Shown: one piece after another, positions 1 through 5,742 of the stretch | Numbering within the stretch: the stretch's first letter is position 1 | Layout of the letters: each line of letters opens with the position of its first letter | NCBI GenBank assembly: GCA_030636465.1 | Contig: DAOVWW010000060.1 | Coordinates: 1 to 7,815, forward strand | DNA: 7,815 nucleotides | Direction: 5' to 3' | DNA from: Gammaproteobacteria bacterium | GTDB taxonomy: Bacteria; Pseudomonadota; Gammaproteobacteria; BMS3Bbin11 | Made by a program: the position numbers and the translations under genes | The notes under the pieces: generated by a model | The model's database searches: none | Told to the model about the DNA's origin: nothing | What the model saw: only the letters and a program-made list of their open reading frames with translations

Positions 1-294
1 AATCCCCTTGCTCTGAGCGGTTAAAGACACCAGCTCATTAACCTCACGATTATCTGTCGCGGCAATAGCTACTGAGGGCTGTTTGATGTCAGCCTCATTA
101 AATTCACGCTGTAGATGACTAATATCATCGCTAATCGCCAAAAGTTTAAGCTCTTCACAGAGTGCAGGCGCCACCACTACCACCCTGGCACCAGCTTTTC
201 TAAGTAGTGCAATTTTGCGTGCGGCTATCTGCCCACCACCAACAACCAGGCAATCATGTTCTTTAACATTTAAAAATATGGGTAAAAAATCCAT
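1..294 (-). CDS. cysG: Siroheme synthase, N-terminal precorrin-2 dehydrogenase/ferrochelatase domain (partial, 3' end outside window)
   Basis: This is the N-terminal 98 codons of a siroheme synthase, open to the left window edge. In this family the N-terminal domain oxidises precorrin-2 to sirohydrochlorin with NAD+ and inserts iron to give siroheme, in the cytoplasm. The protein begins MDFLPIFLNVK, the characteristic CysG start, followed by a Rossmann nucleotide-binding loop, VVGGGQIAARK (residues 17-27), then AGARVVVVAP (34-43) and AIAATDNREVN (76-86), all typical of CysG/Met8p. The ATG is preceded on the minus strand by gcAGGAGcctca, a good ribosome binding site. Whether the gene continues into the uroporphyrinogen-III methyltransferase domain (full CysG fusion) or is a stand-alone CysG-B/Met8p type cannot be seen. 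Its position downstream of a dsrS operon fits supply of siroheme-type cofactor to sulfite reductase, but that link is inference. Confidence 0.9.
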   Translation of the reverse strand, partial: MDFLPIFLNVKEHDCLVVGGGQIAARKIALLRKAGARVVVVAPALCEELKLLAISDDISHLQREFNEADIKQPSVAIAATDNREVNELVSLTAQSKGI

Positions 295-324
295 TGAGGC
301 TCCTGCTTGCCTGTTTACACGCAA

Positions 325-353
325 CTTAAAAGAAAACAGTGGAATATTAACAA
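325..353 (-). promoter_or_regulatory. Weak candidate sigma70 promoter for cysG
   Basis: On the minus strand there is a TTGTTA (-35 like, 353-348), a 17-bp spacer, and TTTAAG (-10 like, 330-325), about 30 bp upstream of the cysG start. It lies just outside the inverted-repeat element at 368-535. The matches to consensus are only partial in an AT-rich stretch, so this is a low-confidence suggestion; cysG could instead be read through from upstream. Confidence 0.2.
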
Positions 354-367
354 ATACTTATCAAATA

Positions 368-535
368 CTATAGGGCTCCTCTATTAAGTCATGAATATTC
401 ATCTCGCGCCCATAATTGTCCATCTTTACGTTAAGAATCTTCGCAATAGCTAGCTATTGCCTGCGATCCTTGCCTTGATATGAACAATTCTGAATGTAAT
501 CTGAAACATCCAGACTTAATAGAGGAGCCCTATAG
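368..535. mobile_element. MITE-like foldback element with perfect 23-bp terminal inverted repeats
   Basis: The 23 bases at 368-390 (ctatagggctcc...) recur as an exact reverse complement at 513-535. The 168-bp segment is one gapless imperfect palindrome: pairing position i with 903-i gives about 57 Watson-Crick pairs plus about 6 G-U among 84 positions, and the centre (451.5) coincides with an exact 18-bp palindrome. No ORF of note lies inside. The ends carry TATA on both sides (369-372 and 531-534), compatible with a TA target duplication of the kind made by IS630/Tc1-mariner or some IS5-family transposases, although TATA is itself palindromic and could be part of the repeats. The layout fits a non-autonomous MITE inserted between the 178-codon gene and cysG. 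Alternatively it could be a structured RNA or terminator-like element; as RNA it would form a very long hairpin. The transposase family is not identifiable here. Confidence 0.7.
443..460. repeat. 18-bp perfect palindrome at the centre of the foldback element
   Basis: The sequence gcaatagctagctattgc reads identically on both strands. Its midpoint, 451.5, is exactly that of the surrounding 23-bp terminal inverted repeats, so it forms the tip of the element's long hairpin. It may also serve as a protein-binding site, but nothing in the sequence shows that. Confidence 0.8.
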
Positions 536-559
536 AGAAGTGCCATTAATCATATGCAT

Positions 560-1096
560 TCAAGACAATTGACGGCAATTTGTTATTTCAATACTTTCAA
601 AATGCTCTTTAAGCCAGCGAAAAACAAGATGCGATGTATATCGTTTCAGGTCCTTATCAATCTCATCACGGTTAATGATATTTGCAGTTAGTTCTACGCG
701 AACCTTATTGGGGGTAAAATGTCGGCTCAGCTCAACTGCCGATCCGAGTTTGCCGGGTCTAGCTTTGGGCATGGTGTATATCAGATTCTGCATGGCATCA
801 AAGCGCAGACTCGAGAAGATGGGCCGCAAATGTTTACGCACTTCTTCTCGCACCAGACGCGTCGCAAGCCAGGCCAGGTTATCTACTGCATCGAGCAAGT
901 CTTTATCTACACTGGTCGCTGACGCCTGAAAAAATTCAAGCGCTGGATAGTAGCCTAGTTTTTCGTCCCTTTCATAAATCGATATCTGCCGAGCCAGCTC
1001 TTTTCCAACAAGCTCGGATGCAGCTGCTGAATGGCTATCGAGGTCTTCAAGTTTGACTGCAACAATTAGAGAAACGGAGACATTGGTTACTTTCAT
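560..1096 (-). CDS. Uncharacterised 178-residue protein, last gene of the dsrS operon
   Basis: I do not recognise this protein. It has 178 residues, no signal peptide, no membrane segment and no Cys-rich metal motif, so it is probably cytoplasmic. It opens with a beta-strand-like stretch (VTNVSVSLIVAV, residues 3-14), then a helical and charged middle including REEVRKHLRPIF, and ends with an amphipathic helix near WLKEHFESIEI. The start lies 11 nt after the stop of the ABM-like gene on the same strand, so the two are almost certainly co-transcribed; the ribosome binding site is weak, which is common within operons. Its stop lies 24 bp before the foldback element. Composition resembles its neighbours, with no sign of recent transfer. 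A role linked to DsrS or sulfur oxidation would be inferred from position only. Confidence 0.75.
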   Translation of the reverse strand: MKVTNVSVSLIVAVKLEDLDSHSAAASELVGKELARQISIYERDEKLGYYPALEFFQASATSVDKDLLDAVDNLAWLATRLVREEVRKHLRPIFSSLRFDAMQNLIYTMPKARPGKLGSAVELSRHFTPNKVRVELTANIINRDEIDKDLKRYTSHLVFRWLKEHFESIEITNCRQLS

Positions 1097-1107
1097 CGTT
1101 AGGTTTG

Positions 1108-1494
1108 TTATTCAGGTGACCCCTGCCAGAGCATTTCATACCCTAACTCATAGGTTTCATCACAAAATTCTGCCAGCTCGGAAAACTTCTCTTTAAAAAT
1201 AGCGTCGGCATGAGATTTTTCGTGCTGTTCGAATGATTTCCAGAATGTCATGATGACCAGATGATCCTGCGTCATCTTTTTTGAATCAAAAGACCCTTCA
1301 TTTGAAACAAAACCTGAATATTTATAGACCTGGCCACCAATAAACCCGCCATTGTCATCACCATAGGTGTTTTTTACTACATTACACATTTCCCCGAGAG
1401 TTAATTCTACATCTTCGATGGTAAAACCTTCTTTCAAATTTACAACATTGAATAACATTACACAGCCGTACGGAATTGAGATTGGGTGAAACAT
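1108..1494 (-). CDS. Small dimeric alpha/beta-barrel (ABM-like) protein resembling one half of sulfur oxygenase reductase
   Basis: The protein has 128 residues from the preferred ATG. The pattern strand, helix, GF-x-G, strands, then TFWK-x4-HExxH followed by a long helix is that of the ABM/dimeric alpha-beta barrel clan (small monooxygenase-like and heme-degrading proteins). Beyond the clan, the order of landmarks recalls the first half of sulfur oxygenase reductase (SOR): Cys37, GF (50-51), TFWK (83-86), His91 and His95 spaced as HEKSH, and MLW followed by a Glu near the C-terminus (121-128). In SOR, the equivalent Cys, HxxxH and Glu form the persulfide/iron site. SOR is about 310 residues with a duplicated fold, so this would be a single unit. 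The gene sits between dsrS and the 178-residue gene on the same strand. Activity is not established; a generic ABM monooxygenase or a binding protein is equally possible. An in-frame upstream ATG at 1536 would add 14 residues but lacks a ribosome binding site. Confidence 0.6.
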   Translation of the reverse strand: MFHPISIPYGCVMLFNVVNLKEGFTIEDVELTLGEMCNVVKNTYGDDNGGFIGGQVYKYSGFVSNEGSFDSKKMTQDHLVIMTFWKSFEQHEKSHADAIFKEKFSELAEFCDETYELGYEMLWQGSPE

Positions 1495-1502
1495 AGTCGT
1501 TA

Positions 1503-1506
1503 CCTT
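1503..1506 (-). promoter_or_regulatory. Shine-Dalgarno (AAGG) that fixes the start of the ABM-like gene
   Basis: On the minus strand, ataAAGG-type purines (ctatAAGGta) precede the ATG at 1494 with 8 nt spacing. The alternative ATG at 1536 is preceded by aaatttgcggt, with no usable Shine-Dalgarno, so the shorter 128-residue product is favoured. Confidence 0.6.
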
Positions 1507-1570
1507 ATAGTTAGTTGAATATTCCTCATACCGCAAATTTCAGCGGCGGCAGAGTTTGAGATTGTACAGA

Positions 1571-2707
1571 TCATTGTTCTAGTGTGCCGATCATTTCAAG
1601 TAAGGGTTCGCTCACCGGCTTGATGCGCTTACGCATGACGCTCCCCAGGCAGTCGGTACCGCCAAACAATGGGTCGAGCAATGCTTCACTCATCTGTGCA
1701 AGCCCAAGCATTGCCAGTGAGCGCTCTTTGCTTTCGGGTATGATACTTTTTATTTGTTGTATCTCTATATTGAGCTTTTGATGTACATCTTCACAATGCC
1801 CATCAAAGATTCGATCATTAAAAGCTTTGATCTCTTCTATAGTGCGAAACCGTCGCGTTAAGCCAAGAGCTGAAAAATGGTGACCAATCGCATTAAATAA
1901 GGACACAATCACCGCCTGCTGTGCCGGCCTTTTTAAAGCCAGTTTAATGGTCTGAAAAAAGGCTCTCCCTTTGTCACTATGACACCAGAGATAAAATTTA
2001 GCGGTTTCGTTTCCCTGTTCAATTAAGGCCGTAAGCTGTCTGCATAAATCTGAATAATTCGTGTGCTCTTCTGCATGTTGAGGTAAATCATCCGCTACAG
2101 CAATCAAAAAACCCGGGTAATAGGCAGATTTATGGCTTGCTTTTTTCCACAGAGTATCCCTGTCAGATTGAGATAAAACACCCGGCTGAAGCAACAAGCT
2201 AACCGTCTCGACTATCCGCTGTGCATCGGCTTCAAAGGGAAGAAACTCCATCAGGAAAATGGCCAGCTCCTGTCCCAATGAGTCGTGTATAACGCTTTGG
2301 TGCCTCAATAATGTCCGTGCATTCTCTTCTGTTGGCAGTGCCCACCAGGTATACCTGGCAATTTCTACAGGCAGGTTTTCAGAATGTGCAACGGCAACAA
2401 CCGCCTCTGGTTCACCGAGCTTTAAAAGATTTTGCAGACTTTCATCTTTTCTTGACTGCCCCATTCTTGCCCAACGATGTATATACACCGGGTAACCAAT
2501 AGGCGAACCTAAAACGTGGGTAGATATAGTTTCTTTAACCTGGCCTATGTATTTTTCATCACGGCAGTTGGAATTCAATACCACCCGTGCCTCACCCCGT
2601 TCAGTGAGTGCGTCGACAATCATTTTAGATTCATCTATACGCAGGGCATATAAATTTTGCCTGAGCAAAACGTTCAAACGCAGATTGTCTTCATTTGTTA
2701 ATGGCAT
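1571..2707 (-). CDS. dsrS: DsrS, sulfur-oxidation (rDsr cluster) accessory protein
   Basis: I recognise this 378-residue protein as DsrS, a soluble cytoplasmic protein found at the end of dsr clusters in sulfur-oxidising bacteria such as Allochromatium vinosum. Family-typical blocks are LRLNVLL (9-15), IDESKM (24-29), HVLGSPIGYPVY (64-75), LGEPEAVVAVAH (97-108) and WWALPTEENAR (121-131). There is no signal peptide or membrane segment, and the length is normal for the family. DsrS has no known catalytic motif and its molecular role is unresolved; it is associated with efficient oxidation of stored sulfur by the reverse dissimilatory sulfite reductase pathway. The gene starts 19 nt after the VWA gene and belongs to the same minus-strand series. 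What is odd is the company: the other dsr genes are not in the window, and the upstream partners are a MoxR/VWA pair. The identification rests on remembered family sequence, not a search. Confidence 0.75.
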   Translation of the reverse strand: MPLTNEDNLRLNVLLRQNLYALRIDESKMIVDALTERGEARVVLNSNCRDEKYIGQVKETISTHVLGSPIGYPVYIHRWARMGQSRKDESLQNLLKLGEPEAVVAVAHSENLPVEIARYTWWALPTEENARTLLRHQSVIHDSLGQELAIFLMEFLPFEADAQRIVETVSLLLQPGVLSQSDRDTLWKKASHKSAYYPGFLIAVADDLPQHAEEHTNYSDLCRQLTALIEQGNETAKFYLWCHSDKGRAFFQTIKLALKRPAQQAVIVSLFNAIGHHFSALGLTRRFRTIEEIKAFNDRIFDGHCEDVHQKLNIEIQQIKSIIPESKERSLAMLGLAQMSEALLDPLFGGTDCLGSVMRKRIKPVSEPLLEMIGTLEQ

Positions 2708-2726
2708 GAGAGGATAACCAGGTTAA

Positions 2727-3995
2727 TTAATTCAGCTGCACACGTGTACCAAATGGCACCTTATTTTTCCCTTTAATCAGCCACAATACATCCGTAGCAG
2801 GCTCCTGTTCGGGGAATTCGCCTTCTGCATCAGTGAAATAGACTAGCAAGTCAGGTTGAATGTCCCGCCCTTGCAGCCACTGAAAAGGAGGCAGGAAAGA
2901 TGTCCCCCCGCCACCCTGTAGTCTCTCTGGAAACTTGATCTCTTCCCACGGCTCGTATTCCCAGGGACAGGATTCTGCAATTTTGGTATCACAGGCGAGC
3001 AGGGTAATGCGTGCAGATAGTTGCCCTTTAATTGAATTGATCTCACTGAGAAACTCACTGATTTCAGCGCTACTAATAGACCCGCTGGTATCAACAACGA
3101 CAACGATATTAACTTCTGTACTGCGCAGACTCGGATAGATTGCCGGTCCATCTCTGCGGTTAGATGGACGCATATAACTATAATCATTGCGTGCGGTATA
3201 ACTGAGATAGCGTGCCAGCAGCATCCTCCAGGGCAAGCTCGGCTGCAGCATATGATCAACCAGGCGCGCTAAAGAGCCCGCCATCTTGCCTGCCTGCATT
3301 GCCTGCTGTGCAGCGCCTGCCAGTCGCTGCTGCCATTGTACAGAAAGGTCTTCTCGCTGTTGCCCGCTTAATGGGCGCGGGCGTTTAGCACCGCCTGCAT
3401 CAGTATCAGATTCGGCCTTGCCTCCTGTTTTTCCTTTGACATCGCTACCACCACCTTTCTCTGTGACTTCTCCATCATCCGCTGAAAGATCACCATTCGA
3501 TGGCATTTCGCCTGAGCCCTCACCCTGGTCACCGTCATCTTCCTCAGCGTCATATACATGCTCGTCGATGGTCTGGTCAGACATTTTTTTATCCAGATAG
3601 GGATAAATTTCTTCCGCGGTCATTTCTGCAAACCCTTTATCATAGAGTATGCCAAAAGGTGCGGTTAGACCGTCGTCCAGCAGTAAAGGATTAATGGCAT
3701 AATCACAGGCGATATCCCAGCGCCATTTCACCCGGTTATTTCGCCGCGCAAAATGTGCCAGACCACAGTGCAGGGCTTCGTGAGCCAGCATGAACTCCGT
3801 TTCCGCTAACGAAAGCCCATCGATAAATTCAGGGTTGTAGTAAAGTTTTCTGGCGTCTGTTGCTGTGGATCTGCACCATTTTCGGTCAGCCGCGACTAGA
3901 GGCAGACGTAATACCAGGGCACCAAGAAAAGGTCTATCAAGGATAAGACGGGTACGAGCTGTCGCGAGCTTCTGTTCTATACCCTCGAGATCCAT
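2727..3995 (-). CDS. VWA-domain protein with N-terminal HExxH metallopeptidase-like domain (DUF2201 type)
   Basis: This 422-residue cytoplasmic protein has two domains. The N-terminal part carries HEALHCGLAH (starting at residue 72), the zinc-type HExxH motif of the putative metallopeptidase-like DUF2201 N-terminal domain, followed by WDIACDYAINPLLLD. An acidic, Gly/Ser-rich linker follows (about 143-205). The C-terminal VWA domain has the MIDAS signature DTSGS (302-306), GGGGTSF (361-367) and FTDAEGE near 388-394, so the metal-binding residues look intact. Such proteins typically pair with MoxR AAA+ ATPases, and the MoxR gene ends 8 nt upstream. I chose the ATG at 3995 because the family begins with the (M)xxEQKLxxARTxLIL segment; an in-frame ATG at 4046 would add 17 residues and overlap the MoxR gene by 43 nt. 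Neither start has a strong ribosome binding site. Proteolytic activity is not proven for this family. Confidence 0.85.
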   Translation of the reverse strand: MDLEGIEQKLATARTRLILDRPFLGALVLRLPLVAADRKWCRSTATDARKLYYNPEFIDGLSLAETEFMLAHEALHCGLAHFARRNNRVKWRWDIACDYAINPLLLDDGLTAPFGILYDKGFAEMTAEEIYPYLDKKMSDQTIDEHVYDAEEDDGDQGEGSGEMPSNGDLSADDGEVTEKGGGSDVKGKTGGKAESDTDAGGAKRPRPLSGQQREDLSVQWQQRLAGAAQQAMQAGKMAGSLARLVDHMLQPSLPWRMLLARYLSYTARNDYSYMRPSNRRDGPAIYPSLRSTEVNIVVVVDTSGSISSAEISEFLSEINSIKGQLSARITLLACDTKIAESCPWEYEPWEEIKFPERLQGGGGTSFLPPFQWLQGRDIQPDLLVYFTDAEGEFPEQEPATDVLWLIKGKNKVPFGTRVQLN

Positions 3996-4003
3996 ATCAG
4001 GCT

Positions 4004-5050
4004 CTAGCGACCAAAAATCATCAGGTCGGCAATTGAATCTGCCCATTGATCAAATTCTGGCACAGAGAACATTTCCTCGCCCAGCGCACGATTCATATCC
4101 GAGACCATCATTACGCCCATCTCCCGTTGTGGAAAACTGCCGGCAAAACTTAAAATATTACCGATCACACTGTTCGCATTGTCAGTGCCTTTTTCGCGTA
4201 TCGCCCGACCCACCAATGCTGTAGCCACTGCATACTGTAGATCAACTTCTGTGGGTACTGGTACGTTTTTACCTGCAATTATGTCATCCAGATCAGGCAT
4301 ATTGCTCAGGTTTTCAATATAGGCCTTTAACTCAATACCGGTAGCTGGACCAATACAGGCCTGCAAGGTTTCAGTCAGCAATTCAGGCTGGCCTTCAAAT
4401 TTCTGAATCGCATTGTTGGCAAACTCCCACGAACGAGGCGTAGGAAATGCCACCGGATTATGCGCCGGATCGAATTCAAACAATTTTTCTGGACGAAAAC
4501 GCAGAAAAGCTATTAAACGGTCATCTATACCATGGGAATACGCCCAGCTTACCCAGTCATCGAGATTAATATCGACATCATAATGCGAGAAACGATTGGC
4601 TAATGGCGACGGCATGGTATAGGTAACGCCCCGGTCTCCCTGGCGATTGCCTGCGGCAAATATTGCCCAGCCTGGAGGAACTTTGTATTCACCCAGGCTG
4701 CGGTCAAGAATCAGCTGATAAGCTGCGGCTGACACACTGGGTGGCGCTGAGGTGATTTCATCCAGAAACAGGATGCCAGTTTCACCGTGTCGTTCAATAT
4801 TCGGCAACATGGATGGAATGGCCCATTCAACGACATCATTCACCCGCATTGGTATGCCGCGTAAATCACTAGGCTCCATTTGTGACAGGCGCACATCGAT
4901 GACCGAAACATCATGTGAACAGGCTATCTGCTGCACAATCTGGGATTTGCCTACACCCGGGGCACCCCAGAGCATAACAGGAGTATGCAGCCCCTCGTCA
5001 GCACTAAGAAACTCTCGTTCAAGGACTTTTATTAAATGAGCTGGACGCAT
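4004..5050 (-). CDS. MoxR-family AAA+ ATPase
   Basis: This 348-residue ATPase has Walker A GAPGVGKS (29-36), Walker B ILFLDE (93-98), sensor 1 AAGNRQ (132-137) and an arginine-finger-like SPLANRF (148-154), all in the order seen in MoxR proteins. These form hexameric rings that act with a VWA-domain partner as chaperones or activators of metallo-enzymes; CbbQ and NorQ are known examples. The VWA partner is the next gene. The ATG at 5050 overlaps the stop of the Sel1 gene in a TAATG junction and is preceded by AAAGG and GGA purine runs, which suggests translational coupling; the ATG at 5074, eight codons earlier, has no good ribosome binding site and would overlap more. The substrate is unknown; the shared operon with dsrS makes a sulfur-oxidation enzyme a reasonable guess, no more. 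Confidence 0.9.
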   Translation of the reverse strand: MRPAHLIKVLEREFLSADEGLHTPVMLWGAPGVGKSQIVQQIACSHDVSVIDVRLSQMEPSDLRGIPMRVNDVVEWAIPSMLPNIERHGETGILFLDEITSAPPSVSAAAYQLILDRSLGEYKVPPGWAIFAAGNRQGDRGVTYTMPSPLANRFSHYDVDINLDDWVSWAYSHGIDDRLIAFLRFRPEKLFEFDPAHNPVAFPTPRSWEFANNAIQKFEGQPELLTETLQACIGPATGIELKAYIENLSNMPDLDDIIAGKNVPVPTEVDLQYAVATALVGRAIREKGTDNANSVIGNILSFAGSFPQREMGVMMVSDMNRALGEEMFSVPEFDQWADSIADLMIFGR

Positions 5051-5475
5051 TAAAATCCAGCCTTTGCATACCATTCTTTGGCAAGGTCCGGGTTTTTCTC
5101 TACGCCATTACCTTGTTCATACATCAACGCCAGTGTCGTTTGTGAGCCGGCAAGCCCCTGTTCTGCAGCCAGCGTAAACCATTTCACCGCCTGTTCCATA
5201 TCTTTGTCGACACCGTCACCTTCCATATACATAAAGCCCATGCCGTGCTGGGCAATAGCATGGCCATCTTCTGCGGCTTTAAGCATCCATTTAATCGCAG
5301 AGTCCGGGTCATGCCCTACACCCAGACCATTTTGATACATAATGGCCACCCTGTGCATGGCCTCATTATTGCCTTTCTCAGCCAAAGGCGATAAAAACCG
5401 CATAGCTGTAGAAAAATGTTTAGCTTCAAAAGCCGACATACCACTGTTAAAATCCATATCTTCGCTATCGCTCAT
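5050..5475 (-). CDS. Sel1-like repeat (SLR/TPR) protein
   Basis: This 141-residue protein is built of Sel1-like repeats, helical hairpins of about 36 residues used for protein-protein contacts. Three units are visible: about 37-72 (AMHRVAIMYQNGLGV ... AIKWMLKAAEDGH), 73-108 (GMGFMYMEGDGV ... AVKWFTLAAEQG) and 109-141 (TLALMYEQGNGV ... AKEWYAKAGF). The short acidic N-terminus has no signal peptide, so the protein is likely cytoplasmic. The ATG is preceded by ctGGAGtaaatt, a good ribosome binding site. It is the first gene of the minus-strand operon and its TAA overlaps the ATG of the MoxR gene by one base. It probably acts as an adaptor or scaffold for the MoxR/VWA machine, a role inferred only from the gene order. 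Confidence 0.88.
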   Translation of the reverse strand: MSDSEDMDFNSGMSAFEAKHFSTAMRFLSPLAEKGNNEAMHRVAIMYQNGLGVGHDPDSAIKWMLKAAEDGHAIAQHGMGFMYMEGDGVDKDMEQAVKWFTLAAEQGLAGSQTTLALMYEQGNGVEKNPDLAKEWYAKAGF

Positions 5476-5513
5476 AATTTACTCCAGACGAACGCAGTTA
5501 ATCCAAAAATTTA

Positions 5514-5522
5514 ATATTACCA
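5514..5522 (-). promoter_or_regulatory. Candidate extended -10 promoter for the Sel1-MoxR-VWA-dsrS operon
   Basis: On the minus strand TGGTAATAT has the extended -10 form TGn plus a hexamer matching TATAAT at four of six bases, including the key A2 and T6. It would start transcription about 30 nt before the Sel1 ATG at 5475. No convincing -35 hexamer is present 17 bp upstream, which is tolerated by extended -10 promoters. No other promoter-like site within the operon was evident. Confidence 0.35.
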
Positions 5523-5620
5523 GATTGTGTTATTCGTATATGCCCAAAATATGTATGACCACTATGGCTAAAGGTATTAATTCAGTACTCAAAATTCACC
5601 TGAACCAGGAAATATCAACT

Positions 5621-5648
5621 GGACAAAATTACTAAACTAGGACAAAAT
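5621..5648 (+). repeat. Two direct copies of GGACAAAAT spaced by 19 bp in the divergent intergenic region
   Basis: GGACAAAAT occurs at 5621-5629 and again at 5640-5648, both preceded by an AACT(A) context, so the period is 19 bp, close to two helical turns. The region separates the Sel1 operon (minus) from the 64-codon gene (plus). Tandem same-face boxes of this kind often bind a dimeric regulator. No regulator family is recognisable. Confidence 0.4.
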
Positions 5649-5673
5649 AAGGGTTTAATTATTTACCGTATTT

Positions 5674-5699
5674 TGAGATGTCTTTATCTAGTCATCTCA
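5674..5699. promoter_or_regulatory. Inverted repeat TGAGATG-N12-CATCTCA upstream of the 64-codon gene
   Basis: A perfect 7-bp inverted repeat, TGAGATG (5674-5680) and CATCTCA (5693-5699), with a 12-nt spacer, lies 43 bp before the ATG at 5743. It could be an operator half-site pair or a small 5' leader hairpin. A poor promoter match (TTTACC, 17 bp, TATCTA at 5662-5690) overlaps it. Confidence 0.35.
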
Positions 5700-5730
5700 G
5701 CCAGAATTTGACAAAGTATTTAAAGACATT

Positions 5731-5736
5731 AGGGGA
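5731..5736 (+). promoter_or_regulatory. Strong Shine-Dalgarno for the 64-codon gene
   Basis: AGGGGA with 6 nt spacing to the ATG at 5743. It is one of the best ribosome binding sites in the window and is the main evidence that this short ORF is translated, and probably well expressed. Confidence 0.7.
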
Positions 5737-5742
5737 CTTTAC

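Noticed and set aside
1531..1546. Short stem ccgc/gcgg between dsrS and the ABM-like gene as a possible terminator
   Set aside because: Only 4 bp of stem with an 8-nt loop and no T tract in the direction of transcription.
2843..3259. Minus-strand ORF of 138 codons in another frame of the VWA gene
   Set aside because: It is fully inside the VWA/MIDAS coding region, which has intact motifs in its own frame; the alternative translation resembles no known protein.
3286..3600. Plus-strand ORF of 104 codons rich in Pro and Ser
   Set aside because: It lies antisense to the acidic Gly/Ser-rich linker of the VWA gene; its composition is explained by that linker read in reverse, and it has no ribosome binding site or family resemblance.
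5342..5635. Plus-strand ORF of 97 codons spanning the Sel1 gene start and the intergenic region
   Set aside because: Its first part is antisense to the Sel1 repeats and it crosses the likely Sel1 promoter; no ribosome binding site or recognisable content.
5708..5713. Perfect -35 hexamer TTGACA upstream of the 64-codon gene
   Set aside because: A -10 element 17 bp downstream would fall on the Shine-Dalgarno at 5731-5736, leaving no room for a normal leader, and no TATAAT-like sequence is there.
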